A stretch of DNA of 64,000 bases. It comes from Nymphaea colorata (lineage: Eukaryota > Streptophyta > Magnoliopsida > Nymphaeales > Nymphaeaceae). This document shows, piece by piece, positions 21,601 to 33,357 of the stretch. Both the position numbers and the translations under genes were made by a program. Numbering within the stretch: position 1 is the stretch's first letter; the number at the start of each line of letters is the position of its first letter. The notes under the pieces are model-generated. The model was given only the letters and a program-made list of their open reading frames with translations, had not been told where the DNA came from and did not search any database. The stretch lies in assembly GCF_008831285.2 (NCBI RefSeq), contig NC_045148.1, positions 21,261,002 through 21,325,001 of the forward strand, read 5' to 3'.

Positions 21601-24600
21601 TGTGTTTGCTTCGTTAAAAACGTCGATATGTACAGTAATATACAGACGTGTTGAGAAGAGCAAGACCGACCACCACGTTCAGCTTAGCCATGCTGCTTCG
21701 TGAAGGCGTCACACCCCCTTCAACTTTTGGACAAATTAAATGAGAAGCTTTCAGAAAGAAGCAATTCACAATGAGAGAAAGAGAAAACTTTGAGAGGAAG
21801 CAATCAACATGGAGGAACAAACAGTGCATGGGGTGCCTGGCTGATGGTAGAAGGTGCGCCATCGAATCAAGCTTTTCAAGTCAAGTTTTCAACTCCAGAC
21901 ATGAATTTTATAAGGATAAAAAATTATGTGTGTTTTAAAGGGCAGTGATCTGGTGGTAATTATTATTTACAATTTGGGGCCAATATTTTCAGATATTCAG
22001 CCAAAATCAAGCCTCTAATTAATGCCACATCGAAGGGTTGCTTGAAGGCTAAGGAAAGCCACTTAAAAAGATAACTGGGATGTCAATACCAATGGATTGG
22101 ATTTGAATCACACATTATCATATTTGATTTTTTGGATATTCATATATTCGAATATAAAAACAGATTTGAATATGAATTAATGAACTTATATATCATATTC
22201 AAATCTAACTTTTAAATTTGAAATCCAAATATATATGTATATATGAATGAAAGAACTTATAGACACACTCCACATCCAAATCTAGAATTTGGATTTTGAA
22301 TATCCAACATAAGATTAATGGTCCAAATCTGGTCCAGGTTTAATCCTAGTCTAGATCTTGTCCAACCAGTCAACTGTGATATAAGTTTGCAGCTCTTGTT
22401 ATTTTGTAATTAGATTCTCTCACCATCTCCCACCTGTTGCTTCGATACAGGACTAAATCGGTATCTCTCTCTCACTAAGACCCTGGTGGTTTAATTAAGT
22501 TTCTTTTCAGAACAGACACAGACTTTCTCTCTCTCACCCAAAATGTTCATCTCTATCTCTCTCTTCCCTCCATTCCCAAAGATTGAATCTTAAATTGTGT
22601 CTCTCTCTTCCTCTGTCCCCAAACGTTGATTCTTAAATCGTGTCTCTCTCTTCCGTTCCCGCACTCCCCAAATGCTCATAAAAATTTTCTGTCTAATGGT
22701 TTTGCCTTCTCAAAGTAACACCATCACACCACATGGGCTAGAACATCAACTTTTTGCTCTAAAGCATAGCAAATTAATAAGCATCAAGTAGCATATGAAG
22801 TCTTTATTTTATGAAATAGAGGTGGCCCCACGCTGCCAGCGTGGAAAATGAAAGGCCATAAGGGCAACATAGTTGGCCACTTTCATTGGATTTTTAGAAA
22901 ATGAAAGGCCACAAGTCCTTGTTCATGATTTTTAAAACTGTATGCTGAACAAATATGCTAGAAAGGCTTAATTCTCCACCCTCTCGCCTGCGACTCCCCC
23001 TCTCACTTGTGAAGACATCCACCAGGCTCCCCTCCTATGGTGCTCGTCCAGATAGTGTTGTGAAGCACCGAGATGAGGCACCCCGACCTCTCATGAGGAA
23101 CATTGGTCTCTCTCCCTCTCTCATCTGCGCTCCCTCCTCTCCTACCCTTCAGTGTTGCCCGTGGCTGCTGGCCAGGTTAATCGCCTCCTCCTCCCGCTTC
23201 TTCTCCCGAATCCACTCCACCTGCTTCACTACCAGCTCCTTCCTTGGGCGGTTTGCTCCTCCTCCCTCTCATTCCTCAACCGCTTCTGCTTGCAGCACTG
23301 TGTTTCCTACTTTTTGCTCTATTGTGCCCTCTCCATGCTCGGCAACAGTTTGATGAAATGCTCGTTACAGCTTGTGCTATCCACTTCTTCTTTTGGATCG
23401 TTTTGATAGCTGTCTAGTCCTCTTTCGGTGCCTTGCTCTCATGTCGCGCTAAGTGGCGCTCATCAGCCTGCGGTGTCGTGCTGAGCTTAGGCTTTGAGAG
23501 GGTCCAAACGCAGCTGCTTGGCTTCATTGTTTTTCTTGTCGGCCTTTTTGTTCTTACCCTGGGTTGGTCTTATGGCCACCCTCCCTGGAGCTTGGGTTGG
23601 TGGTCCGAGTCTTTGTGGGATCATGCCGGGTAACCCCTTCCCCTTAATCGTTTGTTTTGTCATGTTGTAGTCAATTTTCTTTGCTCACCTAAGGGGGTCC
23701 GTCAGGCTATGGCGTTGTCATTCAGTTGGCAGTCTAATTGTGTTTTCGTCGGCTCGCTTCTGTTGCAGGACGCTCGCAGCGTCCTGCAGGCATTCCTACC
23801 ACCCACGTGCTATTTGTTTCTCCTTTTGCAGATGGGTGACTATTCCTTGCAGCCGAGGCTTCCCAAGGTGGTCTCCGTTGGTAGGCCGACTCCCTCACCT
23901 TGGTGTGTCCCCTCTTCCCATCGTGCTTCCAAGGTACGTCACCTTCTTCAGTCTGTCGCTTCTATCCTCGTCTGATGGGGCCATTGGTGGTGTCAGAGGT
24001 GTAATACCTTGAATGGCCGTCGGGCTGCCACGTGTTCTTGATGTCGTTTTCCTGCTAGTCAGAATGACCGGGGACTTTTCGGTCGACTGCATGGCTTTGC
24101 GGCCATCGCTTCCACCTTATGGGTCTAGGTTCCTCTACCAGCTGCTCCTCAGTCGCCTGCTTTGGATGGTAGCTCCATCTTCTTTGACTCTATCAGACTT
24201 CCTTGGCCTGGGCCTACTTGTTTTGGCACACGGGGTCTGCCTTTCTTGGTAGCGGTCCCATGGGTCTTCAGCCCAGGTGGTCTGCTGCACCAGTTTTCTT
24301 TGCTTGTCGAGCTCTCGCCACCTCAGCTTCTACCTTTGCTTCCCTCACCACTGGAGGTGGCCTTGCCTAGTCGGTCGTGCCCTGCCTGCTCTCCGCCGCA
24401 CTTCCCTGAGGTGCTGCTTGTTGCTCTATCTGATCGTGGCATCATCCGGTCCTTTGCACCGTCACAAGCGGCTGCCCTCCCGTCAGCAGGGAGTCACCCC
24501 CTTGAGGTAACTATAGTTGCTTGCTCTTTCTTGACTATGACCTCCGTTGCTTTGACCTCTGTCGATTCGTCTCCCATAGTCAGTCCATCTCCATTTGTTG

Positions 24601-25149
24601 CACGTTCCTTGCTCCTTACCCTTGTTACTGGCCCCCCTTTGCCACCCCCACCATCTAGGACCACCTCCTTTGCCCACATGCCCGGTTTTCTTCTGTTTCC
24701 ATTGACAGTTGCATTGTCACCAGCTTGCCTTCCCTACGTGTACTACTCCCCGAACTCTATTGCAGTGTTCTTGCAACCCCACCTACTTGCCCCTTTCCCC
24801 TATTAGCCCTGCCATCCCCCACCTCTCTTCTGTTGATGCTATTTCCGCCACCCTGCGTATTGATTCTGCGTCCATTGCTACCCCTCCATCTTCTGCTCGG
24901 TTGCTTGGTCCCACCACCGGATCTTCTGTTTGCCCGCTCTTTCCCGACAGGTTGCCACCTATTTCTCCCTTGTTAGATGCAGAGCTAGCCATCTCCCTTC
25001 CAGATGCGCTTGCCCCTCTTAAGGTCACGCTTCCTCAGGAGTAGCTTGATTTCCTTCATTCTTCATTTGTTGCCGCTATTGCACCGGCCTCCCACTCCAA
25101 CCTTACTCAGTACGCCCCTTCAGATGGTTTCTTCATGAGGGTTGTGTGT

Positions 25150-25740
25150 TAGAACATGCGGGGCTTGGGAGCCCGTTATCGGTGTAGGTATCTCTCTTCT
25201 TGGGTGCGTCAGCATGGACCTTCCTTGCTTACCGTGGTTGACACCAAATTGTCTGTGATTTCTCACGCCTGTGTTTGTACTTTGTTGCGTCAACCGTCCT
25301 TTGGGTTTCTTCTGGCTAATGGTGCCCCTAGGGGAATCCTGCTGGCCTAGTCTCCTCCTCTTACGAGGGAAGTGGTGCTTGTCGGTTATTACTCTATCTC
25401 GGTCATTCTCAATGGTCTTTGGCTCATTGGCCCGGTCTTAGTTACTACGGTCTATGGCCCTTGCGTTGAGGCCTTGCGTGACCAACTATGGGATGAGCTA
25501 CATCATGCTCGTCAGCTTGTTTCCTCGCCTTGGCTTTTGGCAGGAGACTTCAATTGTTTGCTTAGCCATGACGACTCTTGATCTCTTGTCCCTTCTGGTT
25601 CAACTATGTCGGCTTTTCACTCATTCATTCATGAGTTCAGTCTTTTTGACGTGTCTGTGAGTAATGGCAAGTTTACTTGGTCCAACAATAGGAATCCTCT
25701 GATTCTCCATAGGTTGGACCGGGTCTTCCTCTTGCCTTAG
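25150..25740 (+). pseudogene. LINE B endonuclease domain, broken
   Basis: Landmarks in order: NMRGLGARYR (25,153 on), VVDTKLS, LVTTVYGPC, AGDFN (25,543-25,554), then SNGKFTWSNNR...LDRVF (25,660-25,725), which is the classic end of the L1 endonuclease. In-frame TAGs precede NMRGLG (25,150-25,152), follow GILLA and follow LDRVFLLP; each is also present in copy A. Confidence 0.8.
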
Positions 25741-26399
25741 TTGTTCTCTCCTTTTCTTTCATCCTCTTTGGTTCCTAGGCCGAGACACTTGTTTGATCAT
25801 GCTCCGCTACTCCTTTCCCTTATTCGGGGTAGGGCTGGTACTAGGCATACCAGGTTTCGTTTTGAGCTTTGGTGGCTCCGAAATGAGTCCTTTGTTGCTG
25901 CCATCCCTAAATGGTGGGCTCGCACCATCAATGGTAGGTGGGATGCTTTCAGGCTCTCGTGGAAGTTGCACTCCATTTGGAGGGAGGTTTTTGCCTGGAA
26001 GCACATTTTCTGCAGTGGCAAGTTTTCTTAGGTGACCGGTTGGGATGAGGAGATTTTGTCCCTCCGATCTTTTGATAATATTTCTATGAATCTGTCTTTC
26101 CGCCTCCTTTGTCTCAAGTGTCTGGCTCAGGAGTGGTGGATTAGGGAGTCCATCCACTAGCAGCAGCGTTCTAGGATGGGTTGGCTTTCGTATGGAGACC
26201 AAAATTCTAGATTCTTCCACTTGGCCGCACCTTGAAGGTGCCGTCAAACGTTGCTCCAATCCATGGTTATTGGCCATAGGGTTTTTCTTAGTGATGACAT
26301 TCTCCCGGCTTTGACCGCCCATTTTCATGATTTCTATTCTAAGCATCTTTGCATTCATGCCCTGCTTCCATAATTTCACCTCTCATTCCCTCTCCGTCT

Positions 26400-27220
26400 C
26401 CTGTGCGATCTCTCCTGAGCGGCCCTTCCTACACCAAGAAATCAAGAATGCTGTTTGGGCCCTCAGCTCTGGTAAGGTGCCTGGCATTGAAGGTTTCCCT
26501 GTTGAATTTTTTTCGCACCTTTTGGGAGCCTTGTAGCGCTGATGTGTTTACGTTTTGTGATGAATTTGCCTCTAACTCCATTTTTCATAAGAAATTTAAT
26601 CGCGCCACCTGCGTCTTGGTGCCTAAGCATCCTAACCCTACGGACGTCAGCCACTTTCGCCCGATCTCCATCTTTGGTACACCTTACAAGATTATTGCTA
26701 AATTGCTTTCTTTGTAGCTTGCGCCAATTATGTTTTCTATCATTAACCCCTTCCATGTTGCATCCATCAAGGGTCGACGTTTGCAGGACGCGATTGTCCT
26801 GGAGAATGAAGTTGTTCACTCTTTATACTATCTACGTCTTCCTTCCTTCATGCTTAAGTTGGACATCTCTAAGGCCTTTGATTCCGTTAGTTGGGAGTTC
26901 CTTTCAAACCTGCTCACCCGCCTTGCTTCTAGTCCATCATCTTTGCAGTGGATCCTTTCGCTTGTCACTGGGCCCAGCTTGCAGTCTCCTTCAATGGGAT
27001 GTGTGGCGATTTCTTCTGTCTCGGTCGTAGCCTCTGTCAGGGTTGCCTGTTGTCGCCTTTTCTTTTCAACTTAGTTGTCGAGTGCTTTTCTACATTATTT
27101 CATCATACTGCGGTCGTTGGCTTCCTCACGCCACATTCACTCCCCCACTTACAGGCCTTCTTCACCCTTCAATATGCTGACAACTTTCTCCTATTTGGCA
27201 CTGCTTTTCACCAATAGATT
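26400..27220 (+). pseudogene. LINE B reverse transcriptase domain, broken
   Basis: PGIEGFPVEFF, FNRATCVLVPKHPNP, FRPISIFGTPYKIIAKLLSL (stop follows), then GRRLQDAIVLENEVVH and LKLDISKAFDSVSWEFL (motif A) at 26,730-26,910. Motif B is scrambled by a frameshift. Motif C reads LQYADNFLLF, with YADN at 27,173-27,184. The change of the second catalytic aspartate to asparagine would disable polymerisation even if the frame were open. Confidence 0.8.
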
Positions 27221-28039
27221 GTGAGAACTTGGCTCATCCTTCAGGTTTTTGAGCTCATCTCGGGTCTCTCTATTAATTCCTCTGAAGACCACCTTTCTCT
27301 CATTCACATGGATCCAGCCACGGTGCTTCTTGCGAAAGCTTGCTTTGGGTGTAAGGTTGATGGCTTACACATGGACTACTTAGGTCTTCAGACTATGCTG
27401 GTGCCTCCTGCTCCCTCATTTTGGAATTTAGTGGAGCAGAAGCTTGTGAATCACCTTCAGTATTGATAGAAAAATTTGTTTTATCTCCCTGGTCGTATTA
27501 CTCTTACTAAACATTGTCTTTCGTCGGCCCCCTCCATGCACTGGCGGTCTTTAGACCTCCTGTGGCTGTTCTGAGAAGGTTTGATAGGATTATTCGTAGA
27601 TTTATCTGAGATGGTGATCGACCTTCAGATTGGCTTGCACGTTGGAATATGGTTGCCCTTCCGCGTCTTCTTGGGGGTGTTGGGGTTACCAACCTTAGTC
27701 CGGCTTGTGAGTCCTTCCTGTGTTCTTGATGGTGGCCTCTCACAACTGAGCGTTCTCCAATCACCCTATTCATTTATTCCAAATTTGACCTCTCTTACCT
27801 TAGTGTTTGGAATGGTTTCATCTCCCACACCTCTCCCCCCACTTTTGGTGCGACCTGGTTTTTGCCCTTCCCCTTTTCCTTCGGCTTGCTGACCTCCCTT
27901 CTGTTGCACCCCCATCTTGGCCTCTTTCACCTTTCCAGGGATTCACTTTTTCTTCTTGCTACCTAGCCTCTTTTGGTTCTTCTGTTGCGTTGCTCTCACC
28001 CCCCTGTCCCTTTGGTCACCAGGACCTTCTCCTCATGCT

Positions 28040-28669
28040 ATTACTTTTGTCTGGCTTCTTCTTGCTGGACACATCAACACTTTTGACCACTTACATCGCC
28101 TTGGCACCAGTTTAGCTAACCAGTGTCCCCTTTGTCTCACCACAGTTAAGTCTTGGGTCCACCTTTTTACTACTTGCCCATTCTTTGTTAGTGTTTTTGC
28201 CTCTGCATGGCCTTCCCATGTTAGTAGCCTTCCAGACCCACCCTCCATTCGCCTTCTTTTCCTCCTTTCTCCTTCCCCCACCTGTCTGCTTCCTGGGGGC
28301 GAGTCTAGAGGTTGTGACTCATTTCTTCTTGGTGGCACATTTGGGAGGAGCGCAACAACAGGGTCTTTAGGGGCACCTTCTCATTGCCAGATGTTGTGGC
28401 TCGTCTGGTGCAGGGGGATGTCCATTTTGCTATTCAGCTATGGCGCCATCCTCTGTCTGCGGCTGGGTGACTATGCTACACCATCTTTTTTTTATTTTTG
28501 TTTTACTGTGCGATTGCCTTGTATATTCATCTTTTATTTATGTTTTTGTGGTTTATTCTTGTACTTAGGGGACTTGTTGTCCCCAAATTTTGCTATGAAT
28601 TCCCATTTTGTTGGCTCTCTCTCTATTTGCTTCAGTAGTCTATGTTTATGTTTGTTGGTATCGATCTAG
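28040..28669 (+). pseudogene. LINE B zf-RVT finger and ORF2 C-terminus
   Basis: Within the 250-codon stretch 27,917-28,669: FVWLLLAGHINTFDHLHRLG, then ANQCPLCLTTVKSWVHLFTTCPFF, giving the C-x2-C ... H ... C ligands of zf-RVT. The stretch continues through a low-complexity C-terminus to the LINE 3' end. It is the best preserved piece of either copy, but it is detached from RT by frameshifts. Confidence 0.7.
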
Positions 28670-29580
28670 ATTATCTTTTTGAAGCCATCCCACTTTCAAA
28701 TTAGAAAGAACTGGCTTACCGGCTATAGAAGTAGCATTTTGTTTTGTTTTCAAAACAAAAAGGAGACCTATAGCAGTAGAGGAATCACTACTGTAAGAAC
28801 TTCTAGCAACGACTTCTACCATTATCAATAACTCAACGAGTTCTTACCAATGATGTTATTGACAACGACCTTGGGCCTAACAAAAGACTTTTCCCCGTGC
28901 TGTAAAGGGCAAGGGCAACCTTAGCTATTCGCTAGGGTAAGAGTACTTGCCAATAAGTTTATTGGCAACTGCATTATGACTATTCGCTATGGTAAAAGAC
29001 AGTGCCAATAGCATATATTATAGTTGTGGTTTATACACAAGTGGGCTAAAGCCCAACTCTGCTCATGTCTTGTCCTGCTCGAGCTATTGTGCTTTAAAGG
29101 GTCAGTTCAAACTCCACTCAACAAACCAAGACCAAGCTTGTGCTCGACACTGAACCTTGAGCAAAGTATCCTATGATAGGTATAAAATGGATAGACTCAA
29201 GGCTCGTTTAAGCAAGAACATTATTTTTATAGCTAACTACATCACTTTGTGAGGCGTCGCAAGGTTAATCTAATGATCAACCTTCATATGAACATAAGCT
29301 GAGACTTTATAATCTGCCTCCCAGGATTTCCTGAATCCCAGTAGCGATTATCGCCAGAGAATTTTTGGCAGGTTTGAAAATGGTAACAAAATAAGCTTTG
29401 AATTTCCTTTTAATGAAATCTTTTATTTTGGAAATCAGTTTTTCAATTTAATCTGGCTTGCAGTTACGAGATGAAGGATAGGGCTCAGGGCCACTATCCA
29501 ACAGAAATATCAACGAAATTGAAGCACCCAATTTGACATTTTTTTGGAACAATTTGTACCGGTGCAAACGAAATCTTGCC
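28661..29580 (+). repeat. Outer part of right arm of the inverted repeat (LINE 3' flank)
   Basis: Inverted match to 14,069-14,982. CACTACTGTAAGAACTT starts at 28,786, followed by subterminal-like words: two CTATTCGCTA-GGTAA direct repeats (near 28,924 and 28,981) and the palindrome GCCAATAAGTTTATTGGC near 28,950. The match to the left arm stops at about 29,580, exactly where the satellite begins. Confidence 0.8.
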
Positions 29581-32500
29581 TTAAATCATTCATTATATAT
29601 GTACTAACAAGTGAAATACATTTGATTAACTATATGGGACCAATTTAATGACCAGACTCTCATTCATTTCCAAACGAACTTCTGGTATCAAAGCCACTAA
29701 GTAATTCTATACCTAAGTAAGAAATGGTCACATACATTAAATTAAATACAAGTGATCATTTATACGTAATAACAAGTGAAATGAATCACTTAATCTCTCA
29801 ATTAAATATAAGTGATCAAATATATGTAATAACAAGTGAAACAAATTAGGTTACTTATAAGACACCAATTGAATCACTCCAATCTCATCCATTTTCGTAC
29901 AAACCTATGATTTTAATCTACTAAATCATTTAATATAGACGTAACAACAAGTTAAGGACATTCAATTACGTATGTGTGATAAAATGAATCACTTAAATCC
30001 CACTCGTATTGATACGAACTTGTGATTTCAATTCCTTACATCGATCACCATAGATGTAAGAACTAGTTCAACTTATTGAACTAAATACAAGCGATCAAAC
30101 TAATGCATAGGTCTCCTTTATATCCATATAAACTTGTAAGTTTTAATCATTTAAGTCATTGATCAATGATGTAATGACAAGTGAAACACAACTGGTTAAC
30201 TACAAGACATCAAATGAATCACTCGAATCTCATTCATTTTCACACAAACTTGTGATTTCAATCTACTAAATCATTTATTATAGACGTAACAACAAGTTAA
30301 ACACATTCAATTAAGTATGCACGATTATATGAATCACTTAAATCTCACTTGTATTGGTACAAATTTTCGCACAACATTCAATTCATTTTCGCACAACATG
30401 TGATTTCAATCCTTTAGAACGTTCCCTATAGATATAACAACAAATTTAACTCATCGGACTAACTACACGTGTACAAATATAGTGACTTCAACCATTTGTA
30501 TCCATATAAACTTGTGATTTCAACCATTTAAATCATTCATTATAGATGTAATAACAAGTGAAATACATTAGATTAACTATAACGGACCAATATAGTAACT
30601 TGACTCTCATTCATTTCCAAACGGACTTCTTTTTTCAAGCCACTAAGTCATTCTATACGTATGTAACAAATGGTTACGCACATTCAATTAAATATAAGTT
30701 ATCAAATGTATGTAAGAACAAGTAAAAATGAATCACATAATCTCTCGATTAAAAATAAGTGATCAAATGTATGTAATAACAAGTGAAACACATTAAATTA
30801 CCTGTAAGACACCAAATGAATCACTCAAATCCCATTCATTTTCATATAAGACTATGATTTGAATTTACCAAATCATTTAATATAAACGTAACAATAAGTT
30901 AAGTACATTCAATTAAATATGCGTGATCAATTGAATCACTTAAATCCCACTCGTATTGATGTGAACTTGTGCATCGATCACTATAGATGTAACAACATGT
31001 TCAACTTATTGTACTAACTAGAAAGGATCAAACTAATGTATAGGGCTCCATTATATCCATATAAACTTGTGAATTATAATTATTTAAATCATTGATCATG
31101 GATGTAATAACATGTGAAACACGTTAGAGTAACTATAAGACACCAAATTAATCACTCGAATCTCATTCATTTTCATACAAACTTGTGATTTCAATTCACT
31201 TAATCAAGCAAGATGGATGTAATAACAAGTTAAGCACATTCAATTAAGTATGTGTGATCATTTGAATCACTTAAATCACACTTGTATTGATATGAACTTG
31301 TAATTTCAATCCTTTAGATCGTGCACTATAGTCATACCAATACGAGTCAGATTTAAGTGATTCATTTGATCACGCATACTTTATTGAATGTACTTAACTT
31401 ATTGTTATATCCAATGTTAAATGATTTAGTAGATTGAAATCACAGGCTTGCATGAAAATGAATGAGATTTGAGTAATTCATTCGGTGTCCTATTGTTAAC
31501 CTAATGTGTTTCACTTGTTAAGCACATTCAATTAAATTACAAGTGAAATACATTAGGTTAACTATATGACACCAAATGAATCACTTGTTAAGCACATCCG
31601 TATTAAAAATCATTACAAATGTAATAACAAGTGAAACACATTAGGTTAACCATAAGACACCAATTGAATCACTCGAACCTCATTCATTTTCATACAAACT
31701 AGTGATTTTGATTTACTAAATCATTTAATATAGATGTAACAACAAGTTTAACACATTCAATTAAGCATGCATGATCATATGAATCACTTAAATCTCAGTT
31801 GTATTGGTACGAACATGTGATTTCAATCCTTTAGATCGTTCACTATAGATGTAACAACAAATTGAACTCATCGGACTAATTACAGGCCTTCAAAGTAATG
31901 CATAGATCCCATTTGTATCCATACAAACTTGCAATTTCAATCATTTAAATCATTCATTATAGATGTAATAACAAGTGAAATACACTAGATTAACTGTAAG
32001 GGACCAACTTAATGACCTGACTCTCATTCATTTCCAAACGAACTTCTTATTTCAAGCCACTAAGTCATTCTATATGTATGTAACAAATGGCTATGCACAC
32101 TCAACTAAATATATTGATCAAATATATGTAATAACAACTGAAAATAAATCATTTATTCTCTCAATTAAATATATGTGATCAAATATATGTAATAACAAGT
32201 GAAACATATTAGGTTACCAACAAGACACCAAATGAATCACTCAAATCTAATTTATTTTCATACAAACCTATGATTTCAATATACTAAATCATTTAATATA
32301 GACGTAACAACAAGTTAAGAACAATCAATTAAGTATGCGTGATCAAATGAATCACTTAAATCTCACTCGTATTGAGACGAGTGATTGAGTGTGCGTATGG
32401 ATACAAATGAATGAGATGTAACAACTAGTTCAACTTATTGAACAAATTACAAGGGATCAAACTAATCCATATGTCTCCTTTACATCCATATAAACTTTTG

Positions 32501-33357
32501 AGTTTTTATCGTTTAAATCGTTGATCATAAATGTCATAACGAGTGAAACACATTAGGTTAATTATAAGACACCAAATGAATCACTCAAATCTCATTTATT
32601 TTCATACAAACTAGTGATTTCAATTCACTTAATCAAGCAATATGGATGTAACAACAAGTTAAGCACATTCAATTAAGTATGTCTGATCATTTGAATCACT
32701 TAAATCGCACTTGTATTGATACGAACCAGTGATTTCAATGCTTTAGATCGTGCACTATAGTTGTAACAATAAAATCAACTCATCGGACTAACTACACGCG
32801 TTTGTATCCACGTGAACTTGTGATTTCAATAATTTAAATCATTCGTTATATATGTACTAACACGTGAAATACATTTGATTAACTATAAGGGACCAATTTA
32901 ATGACCTGACTCTCATTCATTTCCAAACGAACTTCTGGTATTAAAGCCACCAAGTAATTCTATACGTATGTAACAAATGGTCACACACATTAAATTAAAT
33001 ACAAGTGATCAAATATATGTAATAACAAGTGAAAAACATTAGGTTACTTATAAGACACCAATTGAATCACTCCAATCTCATTCATTTTCATACAAACCTA
33101 TGATTTTAATCTACTAAATCATTTAATATAGACGTAACAACAAGTTAAGCACATTCCATTACATATGTGTGATAAAATGAATCACTTAAATCCCACTCGT
33201 ATTGATACGAACTTCTGATTTCAATTCCTTACATCGATCACCATAAAAGTAAGAACTAGTTCAACTTATTGAACTAACTACAAGGTTTCAAACTAATGCA
33301 TAGGTCTCCTTTATATCCATATAAACTTGTAAGTTTTAATCATTTAAATCATTGATC
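29581..33357 (+). repeat. Satellite array, ~115-bp monomers, forward block
   Basis: Diverged monomers anchored on GTAA-(C/T)AACAAGT. Successive anchors at 31,621, 31,736, 31,851, 31,965 and 32,080 give periods of 115, 115, 114 and 115 bp. Each monomer also holds AATCACT...TCATT and TTGTGATTTCAAT...AAATCATT blocks. At least four monomer types alternate (GTGAAACACATTAGG, GTTAAGCACATTCAAT, ATTGAACTCATCGGAC, GTGAAATACATTAGATT), with shorter 45-65-bp units between some of them. The start at 29,601 recurs at 32,854, so the block is one ~3.25-kb higher-order unit plus the beginning of a second. A short piece, about 31,335-31,520, lies in reverse. No genes. Confidence 0.9.

Larger units (their letters stand above)
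19547..22954. other. Spacer between the inverted-repeat arms, no clear gene
   Basis: About 3.4 kb of mixed debris. 20,004-20,095 is a partial third copy of the arm flank (matches 29,175-29,262). 20,613-20,637 is (TA)n. 21,390-21,600 is the inverted partner of 9473-9660. 22,090-22,330 is AT-rich repetitive DNA with ATTCAAATCT/GATTTGAATAT words. 22,500-22,670 has CTCTCTC runs. 22,828-22,844 is a perfect 7-bp stem with a 3-base loop. The open frames here, such as 20,955-21,293, have no recognisable domain. Confidence 0.5.
22955..28660 (+). mobile_element. LINE copy B (L1-type), longer 5' region, dead; right arm of inverted repeat from 23,936
   Basis: GC- and CT-rich 5' region (22,955-25,100) in which no DUF4283-type ORF1 can be recognised. 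It is followed by endonuclease (25,150-25,740), linker (25,741-26,035, RFELWW), RT (26,400-27,220) and zf-RVT (28,040-28,180, ANQCPLC...). All coding parts are split by frameshifts and stops. Strand is opposite to copy A. The 3' end is set where coding and 3' UTR similarity gives way to the shared flank; no clear poly(A) tail is visible. The exact 5' end is unknown. Confidence 0.85.
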
